Source: Spinacia oleracea
Lineage: Eukaryota > Streptophyta > Magnoliopsida > Caryophyllales > Amaranthaceae
DNA length: 64,000 nucleotides
Assembly (NCBI RefSeq): GCF_020520425.1
Contig: NC_079490.1
Span: forward strand, 6,696,001-6,760,000
Direction: 5' to 3'
The notes under the pieces are model-generated. The model was given only the letters and a program-made list of their open reading frames with translations. It did not search any database and was not told where the DNA came from. A program made the translations under genes and the position numbers. This document shows, piece after piece, positions 52,242 to 62,956 of this stretch (position 1 is the first letter of the stretch; each line of letters begins with the position of its first letter).

Positions 52242-53916
52242 TATATCGTAAATTACTCATTATTGTTTGACTTTCCTCATGATTTAACCGGTACTCAGTC
52301 TATTATACTAGCTTAAGACCTGTACAACACAATAATATTACTAAATATGTTTACGGAGTATTATTAATTACTCGTAAATAATGATTTATTATTGAGAAAT
52401 AGTTTTAGTGAAACAAAATTTATTTGTACGTATGTGTGATTGAGAAAAATATGAGATACCAATTAAACACGACGCAATAAAATTTTAAAATTGTATAAAA
52501 CATAATTAGTTCAAATTGGTAAATTAAGCATGACGTACGAAGGTGATACGAAGGGAGGGGAGTGAAATTCTGGTAGAGTGCAATCAAAAGGAAGGAAAAG
52601 AAGGAAGCACGGGAATCCGCTTGAGTTTTTGCGGGAACTTCTGCGTGAGTTTCAGCAAGTTTTCGCGATCAAAAGTTGCAGTATGGCAGTGGGACTCCTG
52701 CACGTAATGAGAAGCTTAAAAAATGAAGACCATTTCTTTGAAATCCAAGAAAAATATAAACGTTTTACTCATGGGGTGGGCTAAGCCCGGGTAGGCCCCT
52801 TGGATCCGCCTCTGCATGCATGCATTCATGTAATTTACTCGATTACAATAGATCACATAATTTTTTTTATTTTTTTTAAGGAGATTATCCATATGGTTGA
52901 TTGTGTGTTGTCCGATCTATATTAATAATTGATGTATACTTTCTGGTTCTTTTTAATTATTTACAATGTTTTGACTTCACGTTGAGAATTTCACGAGGAG
53001 ATTGACGGCTGTTTCAAACTGGAAAACTAGTAATTTAGTTATTGAGGAAATGGTAAGGGCCTTATAAACTTGAAAATTCGGGTTTCAGGTTGTTTGATAC
53101 GAGTATGACATATGGGATGTCGGATTTGCTTGATGCGAAGAATATGGAGAGTTGGTACACCATGTGAACTTGTTTACTTTAGAAACTTGAAAATTTAATG
53201 TCAACTCAAAGGATTTTATAAGTACTCCGTACTATCTAAAGAAAATATATTCATTGAGAGCAGTGATGGATGTTCTATATGGTTCGGGTGGGCTCGCCTC
53301 CCCGGGAAAATTTCCTAGTACTTCATATATATTTAGTTACGGTCTCCTTAAAATTTGTGTACAATTATATAAATTGCATACTACTCTATATATATTTAAA
53401 TTTTCTATTGGTCCATCTCGTAAAAGTATTAAAATCTGCGACTTAGAGTACTTCTATTGGGAAATGGGAGAAAAGAAATTGGTGTTTAATGAAAAAGTAA
53501 AACAAAGCGTGGACGTTGGAATGGTGGGTCGTACATCATATATTATATTAAAATCTCCGAAGTTGATCACCCAATTGTTTGTCCACGTTTACTTTTGTAT
53601 ACGGGAGTACAAACTCACAGGCTACCAATGCTGCGGGACAATTATTTATTATTTTTTTAGGAGAGAGAAGGAGAAGAATAGGGAAATCAAACATTATTCT
53701 TAAACAAAGGTTTTCATTCTATTCTCCTTGATTCTCATTTTCTTTCTCTTTCCCCTTATCCTATCAAACGGCTCCTCAATCCTTAAGTTCGGACATTGGT
53801 TCATTTGCTTATTTGTAGTGAAACCAATAAATACGGAGTACTACGTACTAACTAATTATTGAGTCCGTTGAAAGAACAGACAATATGTGGTTGTTTAAGC
53901 GTCTTTTAAAGTTTAA
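52242..53916. other. intergenic, repeat debris
   Basis: GGGTGGGCTAAGCCCGGGTA GG...GGATCCGCCTCTGCAT (about 52775-52815) and GGGTGGGCTCGCCTCCCCGG (about 53286) look like pieces of a common interspersed plant repeat. Three TACGGAGTA words fall in or next to this stretch. No gene seen. Confidence 0.35.
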
Positions 53917-54288
53917 CTAGTTTTTGGCCGGGCTCGAGCGATGTCCCGAGTCATTAATTGGATAATTGAATTGTGTCTGTTGCGTAAAAATAACCCTCAT
54001 TCTTTTATTAAAATAATTGTTCTTTATTTCATTATCATTTACTGTTTTCCATTTTTCATTTTTCATTTATAGAAGATACTATGTAACATGTATAACATTA
54101 GATAACCATGTGGATAAGTCATTAGTGCACAAATTATGAGGTCTTGGGTTCAAATCCTTTTATTAAACTACATTATGTACTTCTAATTTTGAATTACATG
54201 TTGATGACATAGAATGACATGTGTCGAATTGAAAATGGGATGACATACTTTCTTAGAATTGCCTTTTAATATATAAAGTACGTATAGA
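53917..54288 (-). mobile_element. non-autonomous Helitron
   Basis: On the minus strand it starts TCTATACGTACTTTATATAT after A and ends CTAG before T. The hairpin-like CTCGGGACATCGCTCGAGCC CGG lies just before the 3' end. 372 bp; the ends match the element at 2423-3016. Confidence 0.65.
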
Positions 54289-54646
54289 TTTTTAATTTTT
54301 GAAGGAAAGTACGTTATAGATGATACTTAAGTACTTAACTATATATTATTCGGTCATAAATAATAATTTAGTTGATAAGATATTGATACATGCATCCGTT
54401 TGTATGGTGATCGTTGGACGAATATGAAGGTTCCTTCCATATTTGGACACACTCAATATGGAACTAAAAACTCCGATTTATTTTGACACACCAATTCGAG
54501 TAATTTGGGCACAATCAATATAAGACTATGAGACAGAAATTTTATGCTATACTCACATAAAGATGGGTCAAAATCGAAAATACGATCAATTCAAAGGATT
54601 TAATTTAATTAAGCAGTTGAAGAAAAAAATACTCCATAGTAGCTAG

Positions 54647-54989
54647 GGACGATGATAAAGGTCGCAAGTTGCGACAACATTTAGTTGTCGCAATCTTACG
54701 TGTCGCAGTTTAATTGGTACATATAAGCGCCACGTAGGCTACGCATCATCATAATATTTTTACTATTAATTTAATATTTCTACTACGAAAATATGTAAAT
54801 AAGGTAGCCGATATAAAAAAGGAAAAAAAATTAGAATATTAAGATTTTCCTACCTTTTTTTATAACATGTATAATAAAAAATATAAGTTAAATATTTTAA
54901 TTTCCAATTTAAATCATGACACATAAGCATGTCAAATCATCATTGTGACACGGCTTAAAAGTCGCATGTTGCGACCTTTATCATTTTCG
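54647..54989. mobile_element. Mutator-like MITE
   Basis: Inverted ends GGACGATGATAAAGGTCGCA and TGCGACCTTTATCATTTTCG are flanked by a perfect 10-bp repeat TAGTAGCTAG (54637-54646, 54990-54999), close to the 9-10-bp duplication of Mutator-like elements. 343 bp, non-coding. Confidence 0.82.
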
Positions 54990-55148
54990 TAGTAGCTAGT
55001 ACTTAATTAATTGCAAAATTAATTGCATGACATTGTTGATCAAATCAAAGGACTATTAAGGTCAATTTCGATCTCCAGGTTGATCCTGTCACACGTTTTT
55101 GTTCCCATACTTTGACATAATCAAATTAAATCCCCTTTCCCCTCGAAC

Positions 55149-55156
55149 TATATAAA
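55149..55156 (+). promoter_or_regulatory. TATA box of peroxidase 4
   Basis: TATATAAAC, 150 bp before the start codon. The same octamer stands at similar distance before peroxidase genes 1 and 2. Confidence 0.65.
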
Positions 55157-55305
55157 CACCTTGATCAAATCTTAATCAATTAAAACCTTCATCTCTGCTG
55201 TCAAATCAAATTGTATTCGTCTTTTTGTCTGCAAATTAAATTTTTTCCAGATCAACTAACTGTACTTTACTAGCTTACATTTTGTTCCAAAAGCAAACCG
55301 CGAAC

Positions 55306-57260
55306 ATGAAAAGCTCCATTACGTTTAGCTTACTTTTAATCCTTGCTATGTCGTCAACAGTTTGCATGGCGTCTGATAATCTTCAGGTAGGATTCTATCG
55401 GCAAACTTGTCCATCAGCAGAAAGGATTGTCAGGAATGCAGTAAACAGAGCTGTTTCCCAGAATCCTGGATTAGGTGCAGGGCTTATTCGGATGCATTTC
55501 CATGATTGTTTCGTCAGGGTATGTAACTATGTATAGTTTTAATAGAACAACATCTACAAATCGCCATTATAAGGCAAATTTGTCAAAAATCATGTTACAA
55601 AATCGGATTTTTTAACTAAAAAAAAGTTCTATTTATTTACCTTATACTCTCTCTATTTTTTTTTATTTTTTTTTTAGTACACATGTTAATGCATTATTGA
55701 CCATTAAATATCTAAAACTTTTCAATTTGAAAAATTATAAAAAGTTAATATTATAAAAATATATATTATGATTAATCCAACAATATTTATAATAACATTT
55801 GATTTTTATATATTGATTAAAAAAATTCAAGTAAAATTTAGTACTTCCTCTGTGTAGAAATACTCGCAACGTTTGTAACTTTTACACTATTCACATATTC
55901 TACTTTAACTATAATTGGTGATTTTTATGCTATATAACGCATAGGCGCGCATGTGAGATCTTTTTTAGATTCGTCTCAATTTGTATTTTTTTATAATTTA
56001 AGATATAAACGACTAAAATTGTGCATTGACATGTACTACGTATGAAACTGACCAACGTTACGAGTATTAATTTCCAAACGGATGAAGTATATCAATAGCG
56101 TCAAAGTCAAGTGATACACTTTAAAAAAAACAGAGGGATTAAAATTTCATGTTGGCAAGATTATGGACGTTGATACAAAATTTCTGCATTGATTTTACCA
56201 TGTTCATCTTACATGGCATCGCACGGTAAAAGGGTAATTAAATGGCTTGTGAGATATACATGGTACAGTAAACCCCGAAAATTTGAGTTAAACTTCATAA
56301 TTTGACCAATGTTACTATCTTAATTATTCTATAAACATCTTTTATATTACAACATTTTTTAAAAAAAAATAAAAGACAATTTCTCGGAAAAACCCGATTT
56401 TATAAGGTACATTTTGACGAATTTTCCTTATATAAATGATTTGTTACCTACATAGCTAGTGTATTAAAATTTATATAATTTATAATTTGTGTGATTTTCA
56501 GGGATGTGATGCATCAATTTTACTGGACTCAACACCGGGAAGCCAAGCAGAAAAAGATCACCCAGCAAACTTCCCAAGTATACGAGGTTATGAAATCATC
56601 GACGAGGCAAAGGCAGAGCTCGAATCCCAATGCCCGAATACTGTCTCTTGTGCAGATATCGTAGCATTCGCAGCTCGAGACAGTGCCTCGAAATTAGGAG
56701 GGATCAACTACGCGGTACAATCAGGACGGAAAGACGGAACAATCTCAAACATAAATGACCCAACAGGAAACATTCCTCGACCTATTTTCAACTTACAACA
56801 ACTCGAGGAAAATTTTGCGAGAAAAAACCTTTCGTTAGAAGAAATGGTCGTCCTTTCCGGGGCTCATTCTATTGGAGTCACACATTGTTCTGCCTTCAAT
56901 GAAACTCAACCACAATACCCTTCTTTAGATCCTACCCTAGCCAATGTTTTAAGGGGAAGGTGCCCTTATCCTGCCGTTGATGTGAATAATGATCCAACGG
57001 TTCCCCTTGATTTTGTAACGCCAAATAAGTTGGATAACTTGTACTACAAAAACTTGCAACATAACAGGGCACTTTTGACCTCGGACCAAGCTCTTATGGC
57101 TACACCCGCCACGGTGCAGATGGTTAGAAATTTCGGGTCACAAGGTGGTGTTTGGGCTAACAAGTTTGCTAATGCTATGGTTCATATGGGTTCTATTGAG
57201 GTACTTACTGGTACTCAAGGACAGATTAGAAGGAACTGCAGGGTTGTTAATAGCTACTAG
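55306..57260 (+). CDS. class III peroxidase 4 (two exons)
   Basis: Join of 55306-55518 and 56502-57260; 323 aa. Signal peptide [23 protein letters not shown]; mature start near [16 protein letters not shown]. Distal [11 protein letters not shown], proximal LSGAHSIG, eight conserved Cys ([37 protein letters not shown]), and the peroxidase tail [20 protein letters not shown]. Expected in the apoplast, using hydrogen peroxide on phenolic substrates. The single intron (983 bp) is at the same place as in genes 1-3 but enlarged by two nested transposons. Closest relative here is the broken gene 3. Confidence 0.93.
55569..56431. mobile_element. long-TIR element in the peroxidase 4 intron
   Basis: ATAAGGCAAATTTGTCAAAA...ACAAAATCGG at the left is the imperfect complement of CCCGATTTTATAAGGTAC...TTTCCTTAT at the right. 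The words resemble the 39069-39605 element. A Stowaway-type MITE is nested inside. No target duplication identified. Confidence 0.55.
55844..56087. mobile_element. Stowaway-type MITE nested in the intronic element
   Basis: Ends CTTCCTCTGTGTAGAAATAC TCGCAACGTTTG and CAACGTTACGAGTATTAA...GATGAAG, TA on both sides. A diverged member of the 3823-4082 family. Confidence 0.7.
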
Positions 57261-57876
57261 TGGAAATAATGCTACATTATTATGTGTACATTAATATTTG
57301 TTCATTTCTTTCATTTACTTTATAAGTTCGATTTGTTATGTACTTTATTCAATTGTATTTAGAAAGGATAATGTTGATTTTTTTAAGGATGGAGTGAGTA
57401 AATATAGTTTTCGAAGTTCTTATAAGATAAAAATAAAAATCGTATGAATGCGCTTATGTTGGGTTAATCATTAGACCGTCTCTCCAAATATTAGCGGTAT
57501 GTGCGAAGGATACCATCACACGGTGCAAGATCTTCTAAGTGTTTGTAACAAGTGTCAGGAGTATCTTTGTTTGATTTAATTTGTTAAGCACTTGAAATAT
57601 TTAGATTTTTTTAGATGTTGATAACTTCTTATTAATGAGTTGAATTTACTTTTAAAAAAATAAAAAAAACTCGAAATCAACTTTAATTTTTTTTATATAT
57701 ACTACCTAAGTTTCTAAATAGCTGCACCGTTTTAACTTTTATTACAGAGTACTATTTATTTATTTTACTTTGACCATAATTTACTACTAATAAATAAAAC
57801 AAAATATAGTTATGTAAAATATTATTGGGTTTGTATCTATATATATTTAAAAGTTTATAATTTTATTAATACATAA
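57261..57876. other. peroxidase 4 3' flank, no gene
   Basis: AT-rich. No feature recognised beyond weak MITE-like words near 57707-57730. Confidence 0.4.
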
Positions 57877-58262
57877 CTAGCTCTTGAGCCCGTTCTAAGA
57901 ACAGGCAATTAGTTGTTGTTTACGTGTTTTAAAGTTTTAACTTTTTTGAAGGTTTGTGATTTTAGGGGAAATATATGATTAGATAGTGGTGAAATTTGAA
58001 GGTTGAAATAATATATAAAAATTAAATTAAATGGTGAATTAATATTTAGTGTTAAAGAAGTAGATGAAGTGTAAAAAGTTGAATGAATATTATTAAATGG
58101 TAAATTGATGTTGAATGAAGAAGATGAAGTGGAAGAAGCATTAAAATTGTAAAATATAGCAAACAACAAAATAAACAATTGAAAGAAAAAAATAAAGAGA
58201 AGAAGAGGATGCCACAGGTCATCTAAACATCTATGATATTGCTCTTTAAATACTAGGTATAA
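57877..58262 (-). mobile_element. probable non-autonomous Helitron
   Basis: The minus-strand 3' end is clear: hairpin GCCTGTTCTTAGAACGGGC, then CTAG before T. The 5' end (TTTATACCTAGTATTTAAAG at about 58262) is diverged from the TCTATAC form. It touches the next element. Confidence 0.5.
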
Positions 58263-58263
58263 A

Positions 58264-58887
58264 TCTAATATATATATATATATATATATAAAGGAGGCAT
58301 ATTTGCTGAAATATTAGAGCGCCACCTAGGATTACTAATGGTTTCGGCCAATGAAAAATAAGATTTCTAATTTATTTTTGAATTAAAAAAATCGATTGTC
58401 ATGTAGATAATTAATTAGGTGCCACATAGATATTTTAATTAATTAATTACTAATATATACAACTCCATCCAAAATCAAACACTAAAATAATTAAAAAAAA
58501 TCTAAAATAAAATTCATTCAAAATCAAACACTAATCTAAAATAAAATAAATAAAATCCATTATCCAATATTAGAGCGCCATGTAGGGAATCTAATGGTTT
58601 TGGCCAATGAAAAATAAGATTTCAAAATTAATTTGGAATTAAAAAAGTCGAGTGTCACGTAGATAAATAATTAAACGCCACGTAGATATTTTAATTAATT
58701 AATTTATAATATTACGCATATACAATTTCATCCAAAAACAAACACTCTCATAATTTATTTATTTTTTAAATCTAAAATGAAATTTAATGCAAAATCAAAA
58801 ACTAATTTAATCTAATACGAAGTATATAAACTTGGTATATACATAACGATTTAATAGAATCCGTGCATTGCACGGGCTCAAATCTAG
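58264..58887 (+). mobile_element. non-autonomous Helitron
   Basis: Starts TCTAATATATAT...AAAGGAGGCAT after A. Ends with the perfect hairpin CCGTGCATTGCACGG followed by GCTCAAATCTAG before T. Inside, a TATTAGAGCGCCA...GGCCAATGAAAAATAAGATTT block occurs twice (about 58312 and 58567). Confidence 0.75.
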
Positions 58888-59040
58888 TTATAAATATTGA
58901 GGGTCAAAGTTATGCATTGGCCAACCTAAATATCAAAATTGTGCAACTATTTTGAAAAGCGGGAATTAACGAATTGTATAAATAAATATGGATGAGTCAG
59001 GACTCGAACCCAAACTCAAAGTACACCGTAGCTCTTTGTC

Positions 59041-59077
59041 ACAAACAAACAAACAAACAAACAAACAAACAAACAAA
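59041..59077. repeat. (AAAC)9 microsatellite
   Basis: Nine uninterrupted ACAA/AAAC units. Confidence 0.95.
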
Positions 59078-59115
59078 ACCCGAAAAAAGCACTTTGGAAT
59101 TGAGGATTGCTAAAC

Positions 59116-59366
59116 CTCAAGTGGCTTGTGTCCATATGGACACAAGTGACTCAAATACAATTATTTTTAGTACCAACACAGCATATGTCAGTACCAATAA
59201 CACAAATAATTGTATTGGTACTTTTTAACAATATATTAGAATACCAATGCCATATTCTTAGTACCAATATCAAATTAGCGGGTACCAATTACAAGTCAAA
59301 GTCACTTGTATCAATAGTCTTAGTACCAATATCAAATTAGCGGGTACCAATTACAAGCCACTTGAG
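59116..59366. mobile_element. short TIR element upstream of PPR gene 2
   Basis: Ends CTCAAGTGGCTTGT and ACAAGCCACTTGAG are perfect complements. Inside, AGTACCAATATCAAATTAGC GGGTACCAATTACAAG is directly repeated (about 59260 and 59322). No target duplication is seen, so the class is unknown. It lies about 115 bp before the PPR start codon. Confidence 0.5.
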
Positions 59367-59481
59367 TCCAAGACTTCCTCCTTTGGAATTCTGTTACAGC
59401 ATCTTCCCCAGTAAGGAAGTTGGAGAATAGCACCTGAACCAACACATCCATGGTTTGCAGTGCAACACTCAAGAATTCGGG

Positions 59482-61356
59482 ATGAAGTTTATAGCTCGCA
59501 CTCCTCTTTCCATGGCGGTTTCGGCTTCCTCTTCCTTCTTTCATGCTGCTACTTTTGGTAATACTCTTCCTTTTCTCTCATTCTTCACTTTCCCTAATTT
59601 CCTATTGATTTCCCCCTTTCAATTTGTTAGTTTCCGACATTGCTCCCATATCCCCTATCAATTTGATGATGAACGCCAATTGCTTCTTCAATCTGTTAGA
59701 GATCAATCCAAATTAGGGTTCTCTGATTTAAAACTCCCTCTTTCACTCTTCCATCAATTGACCTCTTTGCGTCCTCTTCCTTCTGTTATCGTTTTCAATC
59801 AGCTCTTTACTGCCATGAATAAATTGAAGCACCTTCAACCTCATCCCACCATCATTTCTATCTACAGAGACCTTGAATTATCTGGTATTCGACCCAATAT
59901 GCATTCCATGGATATTCTCACCAATTGTTACTGTCATCTCGGCCGCGTCAATTTCGGCTTCTCTTGCCTCGGTAAAAGCCTGAAACTTGGCTATCCCCCC
60001 AATTCTATTTTATTAACCACCTTAATCAACGGCTATATCCAGTGTGATAAGCTCCCTTTAGCTGAGAAATTGCTAGATAAAACAATCAAGTTAGGTTTCC
60101 AACCTGAGATTGTTACCTGCGGTGCTATGGTCAAAGGCCTTTGCCGAATAGGCGACAATGTGAGCGCTCTCAATTTTCTTAACAAAATGCAATCTGGAGG
60201 TATTTGTAAGCCTGACATTGTAATATACAACACTATAATTGATAGTCTCTGTAAGGACAAGCTCTTAAAACAGGGCCTGAACCTGTTCTCCGCTATGAAA
60301 ACTCAGGGCATTCGACCTGATGTTGTCACTTCTACCTCCTTGGTTCGAGGCCTCTACAATTCCGGCTGTCCGGATGAGGCTAAGCGTTTTTTGACTGAGA
60401 TGTTGGAGAACAACATAGCACCGAATGTTAAGACCTACAGCATGTTGGTTGACATGTTATGTAAAGGCGGGAGTGTTGATGAAGCACAAGCCATTCTACA
60501 CCTTATGACGGAAAGAGGTGTAACTCCCAACATCATTACTTGCAATGCTTTACTAGATGGTTATTGTTTACGTGGTCAGATGGAAGATGCAGAAAAGCTA
60601 ATTAAGTTCATGGCCCAAAATGGGTGTGAGCTTGATCTTGTATGTTTCTCTACAATGATAAATGGATACTGCAAGGCTAGAAACACTGACATGGCCCTCA
60701 ACATATTCCAAAAAATGTTACAAAAAGGGATAACGCTTGATGTTGTTACCTATACCACTCTTATTGATGGACTGTGCAAAGCAAGTAGGCTCCCACTTGC
60801 ACTCAATCTATTCAAGGAAATGCAAGCTCACGGTGTTATTCCAAATGTTGTTACATATAGTTCATTGGTTGATGGCCTATGCAAAAGTGCACGGCTTGAT
60901 GAGGCAGTTGCAATACTCGAAGATATGGAGGATAAAGGTACTAAGCCTAATATTTTCACCTACAATATCCTAATGGATAGCTTGTGTGAGGCTGGAAAGC
61001 TTGATGATGCAGCAAATTTGTTCTATGATCTTGTACTGAAGGATCTAAAGCCTAATATTAAAACATACAATATCATGATCAAAGGCTACTGCAAGAAAGG
61101 ACTAATGAATGAAGCTGATGAAGTATTGAGGAAAATGGAGGAAGTTGGTTGTTTCCCTAATGATATCACCTATAATACGATCATCCAAGGATACATTCGC
61201 AATAATGACTTGCCGAAAGCATTATACTATTGTGATCTTATGGTTAGCAAGGGGTTTGAAGCTGATGCAAACACTTTCGCATTATTTGTTGACCTCTTGT
61301 CGTCTGATAGCTTAAGTGACTCATCCAAGGCCCTGTTTCAGAAGTTTATCAAATGA
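59482..61356 (+). CDS. P-class PPR protein 2 (Rf-like)
   Basis: Encodes 624 aa, intronless. A basic/hydroxylated N-terminus (MKFIARTPLSMAVSASSSFF HAATF), a likely organelle-targeting peptide, is followed by about 14 PPR motifs (EIVTCGAMVKGLCRIGDNVS, DVVTYTTLIDGLCKASRLPL, NVVTYSSLVDGLCKSARLDE, NIFTYNILMDSLCEAGKLDD) and a short tail without E/DYW domains. Expected to bind a mitochondrial or plastid transcript; target unknown. An internal ATG at 59512 in a good context (CCATGGCGG) could also serve and still leave a presequence-like start. Closely related to the gene at 34017-35834. The intergenic pieces at 62050-63870 derive from the same family. Confidence 0.9.
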   Translation: MKFIARTPLSMAVSASSSFFHAATFGNTLPFLSFFTFPNFLLISPFQFVSFRHCSHIPYQFDDERQLLLQSVRDQSKLGFSDLKLPLSLFHQLTSLRPLPSVIVFNQLFTAMNKLKHLQPHPTIISIYRDLELSGIRPNMHSMDILTNCYCHLGRVNFGFSCLGKSLKLGYPPNSILLTTLINGYIQCDKLPLAEKLLDKTIKLGFQPEIVTCGAMVKGLCRIGDNVSALNFLNKMQSGGICKPDIVIYNTIIDSLCKDKLLKQGLNLFSAMKTQGIRPDVVTSTSLVRGLYNSGCPDEAKRFLTEMLENNIAPNVKTYSMLVDMLCKGGSVDEAQAILHLMTERGVTPNIITCNALLDGYCLRGQMEDAEKLIKFMAQNGCELDLVCFSTMINGYCKARNTDMALNIFQKMLQKGITLDVVTYTTLIDGLCKASRLPLALNLFKEMQAHGVIPNVVTYSSLVDGLCKSARLDEAVAILEDMEDKGTKPNIFTYNILMDSLCEAGKLDDAANLFYDLVLKDLKPNIKTYNIMIKGYCKKGLMNEADEVLRKMEEVGCFPNDITYNTIIQGYIRNNDLPKALYYCDLMVSKGFEADANTFALFVDLLSSDSLSDSSKALFQKFIK

Positions 61357-62049
61357 ATTGAACTCCAATTTCGCCAGGATCGGAGATTTTGGACCTTGGG
61401 TACGAAATTGTTGTTCTTGAGGTAACTTATTTGTCATCCATTTAGTGTAAATTTACTCCTGATGCTAGGGTCACTTCTGTTTTGCTAGTTGCTATGAATT
61501 TTTTGCAACAAGTGAAAATTTTATTGTGCCGTGTGTGGTAGTAAAGTTCAATGCTCTTTTTTTTTACTACTTCTATATTCGTTGTCCCACGTTAATGGTC
61601 ATGTCTTTCCTGGCTATAACAAGAAGTAGGCACTCTGTTTTAAATTGTGTTACTTGGACAACAGAGAATTGCCAGAAATACATTGAACACTGTGAGTGAA
61701 ATTGAATATTAGAAAGTATTATTCATAGTAGAAAATATTAGAAAGTCTCAGTCAGTGTAAGTGAAGTTGAGCTGGAACAACAGATTATTCATAATAGTGG
61801 TATGTCACAAATTTGTTAGTTCTCCCATACCATTCATTTCTGTCCTTGCTCTTTCATGGTTTGTTTCAGCCTTGAAGCTATGCTGTTCATCTCTGGCTAA
61901 TAGAATATAGAAACATCAAAAAAAGCTACAACGGTACTACCCTGAACAACATTACAATCAGAATTGCACTAGCAAGCAGACATTAGTAGTCACAAATTAC
62001 TTCTAAATAAGACCAGTAAACTTAACTTCCTCCTGTTGAAAATAACAGA
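61357..62049. other. PPR gene 2 3' flank
   Basis: Non-coding. It repeats words of the PPR gene 1 flank (TTTTTTGCAACAAGTG, AAGTTCAATGCTC). Confidence 0.5.
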
Positions 62050-62244
62050 AAGCATTTGAATAAAATTAGAGGATATAGTCCCAATAATGACTTATCGAAA
62101 GCATTATATATTGTGATCTTATGGTCGCAAGTTCGCAACGGATTTGAAGCTGATGCATACACTTTCTCATTATTTGTTGACCTCTTGTCTTCTGATAGTT
62201 TAACTGACTCGTCCAAGTGCCTTCTTCAGAAGTTTATCAACTGA
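62050..62244 (+). pseudogene. PPR C-terminal remnant C
   Basis: Encodes SPNNDLSKALYIVILW and then GFEADAYTFSLFVDLLSSDSLTDSSKCLLQKFIN. This is the last PPR motif and tail of the gene 2 type, with a short disruption between the two parts. Nothing upstream of it is coding. Its 3' flank again resembles those of genes 1 and 2. Confidence 0.75.
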
Positions 62245-62639
62245 ATGAAAGTTCAGATAACTGCAAGTTTGTTAGGGTTAGAAATTTTGGACCTTGGATA
62301 TTAAATTGTTGGTTCTTAAGGTATCTGACTTATCTTTTTATTAAAGTAAAATAACTTATGGTGCTAGCTAGGGTCTCTTCTATTTTGTAATGACGTCTAG
62401 AATGTATTTTGTGGCAACAAGCGAAAAATTTGTTGTGCCATGTGTTTAATTAAAGTTCACTGTTCTGTTTATTTCTTGTGTTACTTCTTGCAGAATAAAC
62501 ATTTGGTTGTTCCATGTTATGATGGTTACGTCATTACTAATTATATTTGTATGGTCATTTTCGAGTTGCATATGTTTTTCATGGTTATTTGCATTATGAC
62601 TAGCAGGAGAACTGGTATTAGAGGTATCTGGTAGAATAG

Positions 62640-62955
62640 GGTTATGAGTGAAGCTTAACTGAAACGGGGTATAAGGGCTGCTCTTCCAACCGTGTCACCT
62701 ACTTACCTATATCACAGTTATTAAAGGATTTAGTTTCCGTATTGACTTACCAAGTGCATTATACTTATCCTGATGTTATGTTTAGCCAGGGATTTGAATT
62801 CAGATCACGTCCTTGTTCATTGCCTTTTTGTCCCATGATGGTTGGAAGTTGCTGCAAAAGTTCATTGATTGATGCGAAATTGAGATGATTGCGACCATGA
62901 GGGGTTTTGGAGCTATGATACTCTACATCAAAGAAAAGAGATTCAGTCAGGTATC
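62640..62955 (+). pseudogene. decayed PPR flank/module D
   Basis: GGGTTATGAGTGAAGCTTAACTG, GGGCTGCTCTTCCAACCGTGTC and GGAAGTTGCTGCAAAAGTTCATTGATTG match parts of modules A and B (36770-37000, 38085-38230), in the same order. No usable frame remains. Confidence 0.55.
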
Positions 62956-62956
62956 T

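Noticed and set aside
52578-52784. 68-codon frame followed by GGATCCGCCTCTG repeat words
   Set aside because: Composition and the adjoining sequence look like an interspersed repeat; no protein motif.
57909-58178. Asn/Ser-rich minus-strand frame
   Set aside because: It falls inside a probable Helitron and consists of AT-rich low-complexity sequence.
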